Positions 24,655 to 36,972 of a stretch of 64,000 nt of DNA are shown in pieces. Under the pieces are notes generated by a model that did no database searches, was not told the origin of the DNA, and saw nothing but the letters and a program-made list of their open reading frames with translations. The stretch is taken from assembly GCA_921293015.1 (NCBI GenBank), contig OV121093.1, forward strand, positions 27,972,622-28,036,621. The letters run 5' to 3'. This stretch comes from Phorcus lineatus. Its lineage: Eukaryota; Mollusca; Gastropoda; Trochida; Trochidae. Position numbers and translations under genes: made by a program. How positions within the stretch are numbered: position 1 is the stretch's first letter; every line of letters begins with the position of its first letter.

Positions 24655-26105
24655 ATAAGACTTTATTTGACGATTTAACAAACAAGTGTCCTACCTTCTA
24701 CGAAGGATAAGTAAAACCTTTTGAAGAGAAATATACAAAAGTCAACAAGCATTTGAGGACAACAGGCATGAAGCATGCGCTGCACGTGCCAATCTTGCTC
24801 ATTTCACACGGGTCTGCACGTGCAAATTGTCATTGCCCTTCAGAAAGATGTTTTTTCTAATAGTCAAGTAGAGTTTTGCGCCCGTTTCCTTCTCTTTTAC
24901 TTGTAGAAGTAAAGTCATTGTAGAGGTCAAACAATAAAGGAATATGTTTTTATAACAAAATCAATAAACAGAGTTGTAAATGAAACTTACATATACATAA
25001 TGAACAAAGTTAAGCACCCTCAAGTTTGTCACCAGTAAGTTTTGTCTGAGAGTAAAGAGGACCACATTGCAGTAAAAGTATGATATGATAGAATCATAAT
25101 TTTGCAATTTAAGAACGTAATTTCATTAAGATATCGTTTCGGATATTTTGAATAATTGCAGTTATACAAATTGATAATTTTGAGATCAAATGGTGAATAT
25201 GTTCAGAAAGTCAATATTTTTTGTTTTAATGTGTATTATTCTATTATTCCTATTCCACTGAGCAAACTTTATTATGGATCTCATAAGCAAAAGTCACTAG
25301 TTACAGCAGTATGGACCTCCAAAATCTCATTTTTTGGAAAATGACCCAGTCATAAAAAGGGACTGAATGGGGCAGTTTCAACCGTAACAACGACTATAAA
25401 GCAAAAAGAAGTACAGGGTTACTGAATCAAAGTTAAAGAAGACCACATTTATTCCAAAATCGTCTGGTTATGGCCATTTTCTGAACATTATGGAACATTC
25501 TTATCAAATTTCAAAACCCAATTATGTCCTTATCGTGAAGGATACATGGTTTTTTAAAGTGTAAAATTTTACCTGTTAACAAAATTGTTGTTCATGACAA
25601 CTAACATAAGAATCCATCGCATACTTTTGACAAACGGACGATAGTTATTTTGGGTGAAAATCAGTACCATTATGGTTTTTATCTTAAGTTCTCCAAATGG
25701 CATCATGTATGATGATTTTTAAGATACTAAGTCACGAAAACTTTAGTTTCTATGTCAAGGGGGTCCATTTAGTCATATTGTCGTATTTTTCTCCACAGGT
25801 GCATTTTGCAATTTTGAAAATAGGGGGGTGCTTAACTTTGTTCTCTATAAGTATATATAACTTTCCAATTTCCCCTTGAAATGTTTCACCCTTTGAAAGG
25901 TTTCTCTTTATATAACCTTTCTATTTCTTTTCGTATGAAATTCCTACAGATACCGATGGAAAATCTCACTCCTACTATTTCAACTACATCTGGGTAGTTT
26001 GCTACCTTGGCACTGATTCACCAGACACGACAGTGGAGATGACTCTGCATGAACTGCACGCTTTTCACGTGCTGCCCGGGAGTTGTTTATACTTGTTTCA
26101 TAACT
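24655..26105. repeat. TRIM 3'-flank module, copy D
   Basis: Lies 3' of the second TRIM-like gene. Shared words with the other copies: GACTTTATTTGACG, CATGAAGCATGCGCTGCACG with TGCC following, then after about 1.2 kb TTTGCTACCTTGGCACTG and CTCTGCATGAACTGCACGC (26043-26061), GTTTATACTTGTTTCATAAC. The 1.2 kb between the two halves is longer than in copies B and C, so either this copy gained an insert or the others lost one. Confidence 0.65.
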
Positions 26106-26492
26106 GAAATTCATAACATGTTAAAACATGAACGGGATAAGATAAATAAGTCATTTTGTTCACACTTGTTTATGTGTAATTTGCTACAAACAGATCAATG
26201 ATAACTAATTTTTCACATTTAAAACTATTGAATGATTATAGTTATATTGTTATATATAGTTACATGTATAAAGATACAGATATTGCATTTTAAAATTAAA
26301 AATAATTACATTTTGAAGTAAACAGTTTAAAAGCAGTCAGTTTGGAGTCTCTCACAGGTATAGGTTACCCAAACTTATGTGAGGTAAATTACTTTCGATA
26401 TAAAAAAAAACCCAACCACATACCATCAATTGGTATCTATGGTCACACGTACTGGCTTCAGTACACATCAAATCAAAATTCTACCTGCACAA

Positions 26493-28132
26493 CTAACCCA
26501 ATCTGTATTTGTGTACACCCTTGTAGTACAATGTAACACACAGTTTATCTCCATCAAGACACAAACCAGTTGGAAACTGTAAACCATCCTTTGGAGTCAG
26601 AATGTCTTTGAGAAATTCTCCTGACTGACTCAGTTGAATCACTTTGTGTGTGCTCCAGTCAGCTACAAGAATGTCTCCTGTGGTGGATGTGATTCCCCAT
26701 GGACCTCTCAGTGCTCTGTCTCCATTAGGTGTGTATGTGAATACAATGTCACCAGACCGTGTCAGACAGATGACAGACTTCAGACCCAAGTCTGACACCA
26801 GGATAGTGCCTTGTCTGGTTACACGTATGTAGTGAGGATTAATGAAGCTCTGTCTTGTGGCAGGAAGTGTTGTGAAGGTCTTCAAGATGGTTCCCTTCAT
26901 ATCAATCAGATCCACAGAGGATGGACTATTAGAACCTGCCACCAGTGTTGACTGATCCAGAGTAGACAGACCTCTGTAGTACTTACTTGTCTGTATTGTA
27001 GACAGGAGTTCCAGGTCAGGAGTCACAGCAACTGTTATGATACGTTGAGACAAGGGAAAAGACACAGCTACCTTACCTTCACTAATAACTGTTAAACACC
27101 AGGGACTACAAGACACTTTGAGTACACTTGAACATGACTTTCCTCCTTTAGTGTAAAATGATTTCAGACGTTGAGAGTGATAATCAGCAAGAAGTGTGAC
27201 TTTTGTTCCTGCTATTTTCATGACTAAACAATCTCTAACACTGCAACTGTCGTTCACATTGAGTTTAGCGTCGATAACTTCATCTAATACAGGTGCTGCT
27301 GTCAGGTCTATGTTATCAATCTGCTGAATGTTAAAATCCACCTTGTTTATAATCACATCCATCATTTCAATCTGTTCCTTCAGTTGATCAAGGTCGTGTT
27401 TAAAGCTAATGTCACCTACATCTGTTCTGTCCTTCCTCTGTGTCCCTGTGACATCTGCTCTTGATCCAGACGACAGATACATCTCAAACAGCTGCGCCTC
27501 ATCCTCCAACTCCAGGGCCTGCTGGATGGACTGAGACTGCTGCTGGTACAGCTGTAGATCCATTTGTTTTGTCTTCATCATCGACCTCAACTGCTCCTTG
27601 TCTTGCTCTGTTTGATCCTTCACCTTCTTAATCAGCTGATCTTCCTTCTGTTTCAGTGCATCAATAGCTTCCTTTATGGTTTTCTTTATATCCGATTCAA
27701 GCTTTGACCTTTCAACCAACAGTTCCTTTGTTTGCAAACCAATCTTTTCAATTACACTACTTGTTAAATCAATTTCTTTAACCAGATCTTGTTGTTTTTC
27801 TTGAAGTCTTGAGTTCACCTCTGTAAGCTGAGCTTTGATTGTGATGACCTCTTTACATGTTCTGTGATTAATACTGCAGCAGACAGTACACAGTGGTTTC
27901 TTACAGTCTTTGCAGAAAAGCTTGATGTTATCCTCATGTTCACTGCAAATAAACTTCTTCTTTCTTGGAGTGTTTGTTCCTAAGCTTTTCACAACTTCAT
28001 GTTTCTTTGAGTTTGGCATTTTACTGTGTAGTTTGAGACATCCATCACAAAACAAAGCTTCACATTCAGCGCACCAGTGTGTGGCTGGAGTTGTCTCCCC
28101 TTCTTCTCTGCATACTGAGCAATGGTCAGGTG
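26493..28132 (-). CDS. TRIM-like protein copy 2, main exon (B-boxes, coiled coil, NHL)
   Basis: An uninterrupted exon from the acceptor CTCCAG (exon starts 28132, phase 1) to the stop at 26493. In order: B-box 1 (CSVCREEGE, WCAECEALFCDGCLKLH), B-box 2 (FICSEHEDNIKLFCKDCKK, CTVCCSINHRTC), a coiled coil of about 110 residues rich in Gln/Lys/Glu (residues ~115-230 of the frame), a linker, and a C-terminal propeller with NHL-like repeats (GDILVADWSTHKVIQL, FPTGLCLDGDKLCV). By family knowledge the protein would be cytoplasmic and either ubiquitinate or bind partners through the propeller; TRIM2/3/45/56/71-like proteins are strongly expanded in bivalves. Because the upstream RING exon is damaged, this exon may be used, if at all, as a RING-less form; the reading frame extends 5' to a Met at 28178 inside the intron, so an internal start is possible. 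Confidence 0.8.
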
Positions 28133-28377
28133 CTGGAGACATACAAGTAAACATGTTTGTCTGAAATAGTGTCACCACTTTAATAGAATATATTTATCAA
28201 ATGTTGAGATATCTTGGAATAATTGCAATCGTAAAAATACATTATTTGTGGTCAGATTTTGCATATTAGAATTTGAATTATCAGCAAATATAGTCATGCA
28301 TATAACTCATCAGAAAAATGTTTTCTTCAATATTTCATACATGAACACATGAAAATTACTATGCATCAATTAAGTAC

Positions 28378-28659
28378 CTTGTGGGAGTGAGTCCATGAGT
28401 CCAGCTAAGAGCAGTCCCGGTTTAGCTGCCCCGCCCACTCTTCCACAGGTCTGTCAGGGTGAGGTACTGGGGACTCTTGTCTACACGTGGGACAGGGGAT
28501 GGACTTGTTTTTCACAGCTTCTGCTTAAGTTTGTAGATATTTCCCCAGACAGTTCTCACAGACGGAATGCTGACATGTAGGGGTTACTGGTCGCTGATAC
28601 ACTTCCATACACACACTACAAGTAAGGAAGTCGTCCTGAAGCTTGCCTGCTGTCGCCAT
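28378..28659 (-). pseudogene. RING exon of TRIM-like copy 2, with stop and frameshift
   Basis: The start ATG at 28659 follows an acceptor TTTTTACAG and a short leader. The frame gives MATAGKLQDDFLTCSVCMEV, then CQHSVCENC and CPTCRQE: the C-x2-C, C-x-H, C-x2-C and C-x2-C spacing of a C3HC4 RING. A TAA interrupts it after GKYLQT (about residue 45), and near the end one base is missing (CTAAACCGGG, where an extra A would restore GLLLAGLMDSLPQ). The donor AAG/GTACTT at 28378 is intact and in phase 1 with the next exon. Both lesions must be confirmed against reads, but as written the RING cannot be joined to the rest. Confidence 0.75.
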
Positions 28660-28689
28660 ATTGGATATCAGGTCTGTAAAAATTGACAC

Positions 28690-30340
28690 ATATAATTCAT
28701 TACTTCCAAGTGAGAATCTATAGCGACTGGGTCTCTTTGAATTAAATTTCCGATATCTAACCTTTGTCTTTTGAAAAATAAATTAAACTGAATGATTAGA
28801 TATGACTTACATGATCAGTACATGACAATTTAGACAATATACAGGGGCAAACAAACCAATATGTGTTGTTTCATTTAAAATAACTGTTTCTGTTTATCCC
28901 TTCCATATTTTTTTCATTAATTTTCAATTAAAATTGTACAAATAAATCTAAAACTTTACAACATGAATGCAAACCATATATACGATTTGTTTTATGCAAT
29001 AAGTCACTATTACATGATTAAGTATATCAAGCTTCAGATCCATTATCATAAGGTAGTATAAGACATCCCAAAGGCAAACAAAGTAAGCTAAATACATTTA
29101 TTGTGTTTACATTTAACTCTCTGCTGCGTTTAAAATCTATTTGGACTATTGTTGTATAATTATATGTAATATTTGACTCCAAATATGAAATAATTGCCAG
29201 CAACTACTGTGGCTGTTCTAAGGATAAAAAGAGAAAGGCTTGGTATGATAAATTGCTGATCACAAACATACTTCAATATGGACCAGTGTTTCATTGCCGC
29301 TGCATACGAAGAATGTTTATCTGAAGTTTCGAAGACGTATATATCAGCTTATTATTTTTTAGCAAATCTTAAATCTGTTAAAGACATCTACAAAGGACAC
29401 TCATAAAGACCCTCAAGTAACCGAGCAGGATGACAGAGACTGTGCACGCCTTGTTTAACACCATCAGATAGATAAAAAATGGTTTTAACCCTTCCAATAT
29501 GTAAAAACCTAAATTATTATTTGTAAATCAAATATACAGTCAATTCAGTATTTACTTCCGAAAGATGAATTGCAGTAGTAGTCGTGTACCCAGCATAGGG
29601 TGTGTGGTATTATCGGTATATCGATATAATGCAATACAGAAACAATGTGATACCTACTGATACACACTTCTGAAAACAGCCAATATATCAGACGGTTTAA
29701 AATTAAAAAATTCCCCTGTACAATTGCAGAGAAACGAAAACAGTGTGATTTTACTCGAAGTTGTAAACAAAGTGTGAAAGTGCAAAGTGAAAATAGCGCA
29801 ACGTATATAGGTCACAACCAGTTACTAAATCATCTCTGTCCAACATGGCAGACATTTGAACATTGATCTCTGATCTTATCACTGTCATTTCACTTAGGCA
29901 GCATGAGGATTCTAAAAATTGAAAAGTACCAATATCTCGCAATAAGTATTGCATTACCATTTTCTGAATCGCGTTATAATGCTTTACGAAAATGAGGAAC
30001 GATACCCAACCTTAATAGACACCCGTATAGACCCTCAACACGCTGCTACGTATTTTTATGATCTGAATAGGGTAAATGACATTCGGGCATATCCATGCTT
30101 ACAACACAGTCAAATTCATGCGATACACTCAATATCATAAACCTGCATTATTTGTTTATATCAAGGAACGCCTGTTATTCATTTAAATGGTATTCAGTTA
30201 AACCGAAAGTGAAAATAGAAACTTGCGATTACAGTAAAGTGTTCATGTATTCAACTGATTTGTAGGTTATTATTGCATTGCATAAGTATGCTTTTAAAAC
30301 GTCAGATCTTAATACTTATACAAACCAAAATAAACGACTG
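28690..30340. other. Probable 5' intron of TRIM-like copy 2
   Basis: Lies between the RING exon acceptor (28672) and a candidate leader exon. AT-rich, no coding similarity and no recognised repeat. Confidence 0.3.
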
Positions 30341-30344
30341 TACC

Positions 30345-30485
30345 TCAAGATGGGATGTGACTGGACTACGAGTTGTTCTCAGCACACACTGTGCACCTCT
30401 TCATGGCTGTCACTTCCCTCTCGCCCGTCTCGGCTGTCAAGCTGCTTGGCTGGTAACGTGACACTCTGTGTGAAGCCCTGAATGA
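30345..30485 (-). other. Possible 5' leader exon of TRIM-like copy 2
   Basis: On the minus strand a GC-richer stretch ends in CATCTTGAG/GTACAG, a good donor, 1.7 kb upstream of the RING exon acceptor. It contains no long frame, as expected for a non-coding first exon. This assignment rests on position and splice signal only. Confidence 0.3.
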
Positions 30486-30986
30486 GTGTTAAGTATATTA
30501 CATTCAAAACAAGTTCATAAACGTTTATATTTATCAGGCTTTTAAATCAAATTATAATATTTCCTTAATGTAACTAGCATGATACAACAAAAGAGATTAG
30601 ACGAGATCCGCTTTTTAAACAGATTAATAACATTGTTTCGCATTTTATTCTATAAAGTTCAATGTTTTTGTGGAAATTAAGGTCTTGTTTATCATCAATC
30701 GTGGTAAATTTATTTTAACCCTCATAACACTTTTTAGGCAATTTAGATAACAGAGCGTCTTTTTCAGCTTAATTACAATGCTACTCCAAATTAAAGTTCA
30801 AGCCATCCTTGCTTCATGTATAATGTTACTTCCCTCTGCAATGTAATATACCTATTAGCTTGAAATAGAAAATATTTTAAAGGCAGTTTAAAGGGACAGT
30901 AGCACGTTTGTTAAAGGGGAACAACAACCCTACCCTTTCAGACCTAATTGACCAGCAGTTACGTAATTGCCATAGCCGGGAAAGAG

Positions 30987-30996
30987 GTCACGTGAC
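30987..30996. promoter_or_regulatory. GTCACGTGAC palindrome in a CpG-richer patch
   Basis: A perfect ten-base E-box palindrome of the type bound by USF/MITF/TFEB-class factors, within a GC-richer patch (30950-31030) 500 bases upstream of the candidate TRIM leader exon. It could belong to that promoter; function is inference. Confidence 0.3.
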
Positions 30997-31194
30997 ACGG
31001 ACTGGGCGCCGGCCAAGCGGTCATTGTGAGAGGGGAATTCCCATTATGACATGTGATCGTTGATTGGCTTATTCATTTTCGTTCCTGACACGATACCTGA
31101 ATTCCAAATTCCAAACTGATTATGTTTTTTTACCACTTTAGAATTTTTATTAACTTAATTTGGGTGTCTATGACATATTCTAAATCTTATTCCC

Positions 31195-31290
31195 CCATTC
31201 ATTGCAAATAACTAAGGCATAGGCCCCACGTCGGCGACATAACACAATGGTGGAAGCAGACGTTAAACTTCAACCCAACAACACGCCTGC
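31195..31290 (+). repeat. SINE-type 3' end
   Basis: Words GCATAGGCCCCACGTCGGCG, ACATAACACAATGGTGGAAG and CAGACGTTAAAC followed by CAACCCAACAACA resemble the 3' part and tail of tRNA-derived SINEs found widely in molluscs. A related tail is at 18200-18240. The head with A and B boxes was not found. Confidence 0.45.
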
Positions 31291-31467
31291 AGTCAAAAAT
31301 GGCTAGCTTCTCTACTATCATATGTCGCTGTGAGAACACCTGCAATCGGTCGACTATAGTGGGAGCATGTCCTTGCGGTACAGCCGTTGGCCTTTTGTCG
31401 ATGATTATTGAAAATAAGTAAATATCATGATTTTGGCATTTAAGTGATGAAAATGCAATTATTTCGA

Positions 31468-31880
31468 AATATATCCAACTATATTTTATATTTTTCACTA
31501 TCTTTAAAATGTCAAAAGCATGTGTTCATTTACTGTGAATAATTGGCGAAAAAAATAAAAACAAAGTAACTATTTGTCATATAACTTTTATTGTCATTTA
31601 CTAAAGTGAATCTATCATTAATTATCGCTCAGATTGTTGGTGCCCTTTTCTCTGTAAGACTGGTAAATAAATGTACGTTAACAATTACTGCCAGGTTTGT
31701 ACATCATTTTTCAAGTCATTCTTATTCTTATCCATTCGTAATCAGAAATCCCATATCGGAACTATCGGGACGCATGATGTACGAGGTGAACCCCTTGTCG
31801 ATGACTTTGAAATAATGAAAATATTAAATCAATTTTCGATTGTATCAACATGAGATTATACCTTAAAATTTTACTGTTGA
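31468..31880 (+). repeat. Dispersed 400-bp repeat, copy 1
   Basis: Matches 40353-40748 in direct orientation over its whole length (shared words: AATGTCAAAAGCATGT, GTGAATCTATCATTAAT, TCTCTGTAAGA, CTGCCAGGTTTGTA, CCATATCGGAAC, TTTTCGATTGTATCA). The short open frames inside are not conserved between copies. No terminal repeats seen. Confidence 0.75.
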
Positions 31881-32544
31881 TGCGTAAATGCGAGACATAC
31901 TAAACCGGACCAAAAAAACACACTTTTAAACACCCTATCATCAAGGTAACCCTTTTAGTTAAACTTTATAACTAGTGACCAGTATATCCTTCATGTGTTC
32001 CCTTTTTATAATTATCAGTGATATTTTAAAATTATGGCAAACGTGTCTTAAATTTCTGAAAAATGATTGTGTCTATGTTAAATGTCAACTTGGTGTTCAG
32101 TTATGCTCTTAAAAAGTTGGATAACTATTAATTGTATCAATATTAAAAGTGCATTGATTTTACAGTTGTTTAATCCAGGTTCAATTTACTGCCAAATATA
32201 AAAAAACAACCCTCAAACCCCTATCTGCCATAGATAAGAAATTTCAAATAGTTAGGAATTGAGTTATAGTGACGAAAATTAAAAAAATATCCATACAAGT
32301 CAAAACCTAACTTTTAAAAATATCGAAAGAAATATTGTGAAGTTTGTAGTGTCCAAGCTTACAAGTAAAATGAAAACAACTGCATAATACCAGAGTACCA
32401 GAATTGTTTATCTAATTTTGTAAAAGGTGAGGGAAATCTAAAAAAAAACTAAAAAAGATTTCACGTTACAAAGATTTATATATTTTTTTCTCATATCTCA
32501 TATGGCAGTTCAGTTGTAGAACGATTTGTTTAAAACGACATTCT

Positions 32545-32710
32545 CACACGCGTATCCGGTTGGGTAATTCGCGCGTGTAAGGAAACCGCGCGCGTTGGAT
32601 GCAGCGCAGTAAAAACACCGCTGAGTAGAGGGCGCGCTGATTGAGATTTACGACTCTCGCGGGGCCTCGCTAATTAAACACTGGAAGTTAAAAATTAGAG
32701 TTGCAGTCCA
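32545..32710. other. CpG-rich patch
   Basis: An isolated GC- and CpG-rich stretch (GTGTAAGGAAACCGCGCGCG, GAGGGCGCGCTGATTGAG, CTCTCGCGGGGCCTCGC) in otherwise AT-rich DNA, ending in the palindrome CCACCTTTAAGGTGG at about 32708-32722. It may be an unmethylated regulatory patch or the core of an unrecognised repeat. No gene begins here as far as can be read. Confidence 0.35.
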
Positions 32711-32869
32711 CCTTTAAGGTGGGCACTATTTTTTATTAAAGATTAGAAGTAGCTTAGAACGAACGTACCATGATCGGTTAAGGTAAGATAATGGATTGTA
32801 TTATCCTGACTAAAAGGTCGAGTGTGTTTTTTGCGTGATAATCTATTATTCCCTCTAAGACTACGGATG

Positions 32870-33120
32870 ATCCGGTTGAATAAGGAGATGCTGTGATCCT
32901 TTGAAAACATCTAATATGTACTAATTATGAACTAAACTAAACTTGATTAAGAAATAAATCTTTCAAAAACCGTGGTAAAGCTCCGTCAAACTCTGGAAAT
33001 AACCTTATCTTATTCTTTGAATTAAAATGTTATTATTCTGAAATGGAAGGAATTTGGGGAGAATCGTGTAAACATGTAGTCTGTGACACATTCGATTGTG
33101 ATTAAGTCTAGTACTTATAT
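32870..33120 (+). repeat. Repeat copy equivalent to the piggyBac target site
   Basis: Shares TGCTGTGATCC, TGAAAACATCTAATA and, further on, TAAACATGTAGTCTGTGAC with the sequences that flank the element at 50526-52143 (left flank 50490-50525, right flank 52144-52300). Here the two halves are not separated by that element. Confidence 0.55.
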
Positions 33121-33239
33121 TAGAGTTATTAACACAGTTCATGTTAACAGAGGGAAAAATCAAACCTAATTGACAAAGTCTCAAATCTTCGATGAAAATA
33201 CATATTTAAGAGAAATTTTAACTTTAAAGGATGGTCAGT

Positions 33240-33565
33240 AGGTACACTACACCCATAAACAAACTACCCCCTTTCTAGAAATTTCTAGAACGTATCTAGA
33301 AACTTTCTAGAAATTTCTAGAAATTTCGAGTTTTTATTTTTTGAGAGATATTCAATAAATTTTGATTTTTTCTGAAACTGTATATTAACTTTTGTACAAT
33401 TTGAAAAGATGAACTGCTTATGTTAATTAGGAAAGAAGATATTCAATGTTAAAGTTTCCCTCCTCTACAACGCATCCTCATTATAACGCCCCCTGCTAGC
33501 GAAATGCTACGCATTGCTTGCGCGCTTCCGGCTTCCACTAATGAGCTGTAACGCGTCCTGTCTTG
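33240..33565 (-). repeat. TTCTAGAA-array repeat, copy 1
   Basis: 33271-33330 holds five CTAG-centred units (TTTCTAGAAATTTCTAGAAC and so on). Read on the minus strand, the array and its flank (AAAACTCGAAATTTCTAG; GAGGGAAACTTTAACATTGA) match 42020-42400 in order. It is therefore one interspersed repeat with a variable-number array, in opposite orientation in the two places. Confidence 0.7.
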
Positions 33566-33569
33566 CATT

Positions 33570-36140
33570 AAGAATTGGATGCATTGGCATATGCAATGTG
33601 TTTGACAATTTCTATGGTTGTAATTGATTGTTTATTGCTTATTGTTTATCTCATATCTTGAAATTAAAGTTGGTGTATCTGAGATAGTAGACCCCTGCTG
33701 TTAATAGTGATCGTTAGCTTATGACAAAAACTTAAGTAAACGTACAGTTTTACCTTCAAACGTTGAATAAGAAATGACAAAGAAATATAGTTGATATAAT
33801 CAATTTAATGTTGTAATATAATTTTTTTTAAAAATAGTTTTGATTAGGTTTATAAGGCGACATAAGCAAAGCCCTTTATCACCTCAAATGAAAACGTACG
33901 TACTATATATCTAAGTCTTCTATGTTCATTTCATGTACGTCAAAAGCATTGATCTTTCATAGATGCGTCGACTGAAATAAAAGCTTTGTATCATAAATCT
34001 TGTAATTGATTCACTTAAAACGAAATTTGAGAGGATGTTGTATTATGCATTCTGTGTTGTGAGGTCCAAACCTGGGTCCAGACCAGCATTCAAATATTTT
34101 TCGGGAGAAAAAGTTTAAAAGCTGGATTGGTAAAGCTTCGTTTTTGCATACTTGACATGTTTCCATCAAAATGATAAATAAGTTTCGGTTTCTACTTTGA
34201 ATTTCATGTGAATGAATTATGATTTTTTATCCCGCGTACTAAGGGAACGTTACAAATCAAAACGATAAAGAACGTTTCTCTCTGTTAGCATGATAATTAG
34301 ATATAAGTATATAGATAGCATTATTAGTTTTATAAAGCGTCGCTATTCTTCGATATTATTACTCTTCTTTCTTTATGTGCTAAATGTTCAATGCGTTGCA
34401 TTATAGGAGCTGGTGCCTACAAATCAAACAGCATTCATCTGATCATAAATAGCAGGATGTTTATATACAAAATAGGCAATTTGTATTAGATGTTATCGAA
34501 ACACAACGCATTTTCTATTTCTTATCCCTATTGTTCAGTAACTCGGTATATTTATAAAATGCATAAACGGGATCAACTTGTTTCTTTAGTCCCATCCTTG
34601 ACATATTTGTCTGTCTGTATTTGGAAACCACTCTTATCAAACCTGCTGAGCATATAGTCCATGGGCGAAAACAGGACTCTTATTTGAGAGGAGTGTGCCC
34701 TATTGGTGTCACAAATACAAATTTTGGAATGATTACCCTGTATAAACAAATATGTGATCATTTGAAAATTGTCTACGGAATATAAGTTCCCTGTCCTATA
34801 TTTTACATGTTTCATGTATGAAAATACGCGTACGACTCTCAACATTTTCCACCCTTGGAGATCTTAATTGAGGGGTGCACGCATGACATAGAGATCACGG
34901 TTATGTTCTAAAGACACCCAATCATTCGCGCTATGGAATTGTGATGTCGTTACGCGGATTTTCCTTTCTTGCGTACCAAGACACCTTAGAATATATGCAA
35001 AAGGAATCAGCAAATTACGTTTCTTCTCTCAGTTCGTAATATTCAATCTGTAAACTTAACATTAGTACAAAGAATAACCAAAAGCGTTATGGGTGGGTTA
35101 TGTCCGGGTGGCATTTGTCCTGCTCCCGGTGAATGACACACACAAAAAACAAAGAAAAACATTCTTGTTGGTTTTGAAGTAAATATGCAAATCAAAAATA
35201 CCCTCGTTTCTTCAAAGACTTAGATATTATAATTGAATTGTTTGTAGGGGGATTGACTTATGCAAATAACCTCTGCTTGCTCTTTATAAAATGAAAAGAT
35301 TGTGAGAGTTAGTTCTCTGTCTCTACATGAAAATATGAAGGCAACGTTTACACATACATAATGACATATCGGAATGTTGAGAAAAAAGGGTTTTCTAGGT
35401 GTAAGCAAGCATGCGCTTTTGACGTTTAATTCATTCATGAAACTATTCGCAGTTTTAACTAAGCAATTGTCGTCGTTCAACTTGTCGCCGTTGTAGTTTT
35501 TCTTTTCCCTAGCCGTCATCATTGTTTTTAGTGTGCGCGCTTACTACATGTGCGACTACAATGCCTTGGGCGTGACACTAGTATACTCGATCTTTATTCA
35601 GACTGTTGAAACACCTTTACTAATTTGTTCAATTTATCGGCTCAATTAAATTACAAACAAATTATGTGCATGTCTTTCTACGGATAATCTTAGGAAGTAT
35701 TTTTTAATTTGTGGAAGATGAAGGTACGCTCACACTTGTCGCGTCGTATTATTTGACAACATAATTCAAAGAGCCATGCCGCTGTCCACTCACCCAGTGA
35801 GTAGAGCTTCACAGTAATTCTCCAAGGTGTATGTTTATATACGGAGTAGTAAAACACTGACAACATATTCAAGATTCGATCAAAATAATGTTGAATAGTT
35901 TCATCCTCCATGGTATGGTTTAAAGGTTTAAATATATTTTTATTCCAGAAGTGTGTTTGCTTCATAAACTTTTCTTGAGAAACGGTATATCAGATTTCCT
36001 CCATGCTGTACATGTTTGTTGGTAATACTGAGTAGTAACGGATTGGAACAACATACATTTGGATAAAGCAATTGATGTTTAGTATGAAAACTATATATTT
36101 ATATGTAAACTTTTATAAATGATCAAACTAGTCTAAATAG
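33570..36140. other. No gene seen
   Basis: AT-rich; the frames at 34573-34845, 35220-35522 and 35690-35965 (minus) show no family resemblance or codon signal convincing enough to call. Confidence 0.35.
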
Positions 36141-36149
36141 CGAACAATA

Positions 36150-36560
36150 TATTTTGCTGTTTTTAGTACGTCATATTTGGGGTGTTTATATTCTATAAAT
36201 GCTGTAAATCTCCCAAATTCCCAAATTTTGCTATTTTTATGTTTCATTGATACATGAAAAACGGCCATATTAATATTATGACTTCGAAATTCTGCATACA
36301 TTTTACATGTGTACTAGTTAAAAGTCCTAATTAATCCTGCCAATTAATATTTACATTTGTGTTTGATGTAAATAGGTTTAAAAATTACGTTTGAATCATT
36401 GACGCTCGTCACTGCCCGGCTTTCGATCACCAATCGAGACTTTAACCTGTTTTATTGTCACTATACTGAACTCATAAGCACTAATATTTTTTTAAACAAC
36501 CATCCCTTCTTGATAAAATAACACTATATATGAAGTTTGGCATATTTGACTCTCTGACTG
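36150..36560 (+). repeat. Dispersed element family (see 37551), partial copy
   Basis: Shares with 37551-38007 the order: ACGGCCATAT, AATTACGTTTGAATCATTGA (AATAACGTTTTGCTCAATG there), GACTTTAACCTG, TTATTGTCACTATACTGAAC, and GCATATTTGACTC. The left terminus is not resolved. Confidence 0.6.
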
Positions 36561-36933
36561 TTCTGCGTTTTACAGTTCTGCATTTACAACTATACCAAAC
36601 AGAGAGATACAAAACTGAATTAAACATATGATCCTTATCGTTCACCTTCATTCCCTATTTGACCTTTATGAAACAATAAAACGATGAAGACTTTATAGTT
36701 CTTGACATTGCTAGACAATTTCCGTTCGTTCCTCATCCCCACAGCCTGAGTGGTGTTAATTGGCCAGCAGCTTCTGCATGGTTCGACACCGCCTGTGAGT
36801 GTGGCCCTGTGAGTGACAAGGCGTTGAGCCGTGAAGAGAATCCAGTATTTAATGAGTTTGAAAATTAGTTAAGTAAGTTTAACATAACGCCTGCAATCAG
36901 TCTGAAATGTAATCTTATAACCTATTGCTGTAA

Positions 36934-36939
36934 TATATA

Positions 36940-36970
<31 letters not shown>

Positions 36971-36972
36971 AC
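36934..36972. repeat. (AT)n microsatellite
   Basis: About 39 bases of nearly pure TA repeats with one TTTT interruption. Confidence 0.9.

Noticed and set aside
34573-34845. 90-codon minus-strand frame as a gene
   Set aside because: No recognised motif, no splice context and a length expected by chance in 64 kb.
36740-36850. Similarity between 36740-36840 (reverse) and the left inner end of the piggyBac-type element at 50545 (CACGGCTCAACGCC)
   Set aside because: Only one shared word of about 14 bases is convincing; too short to call the same element.
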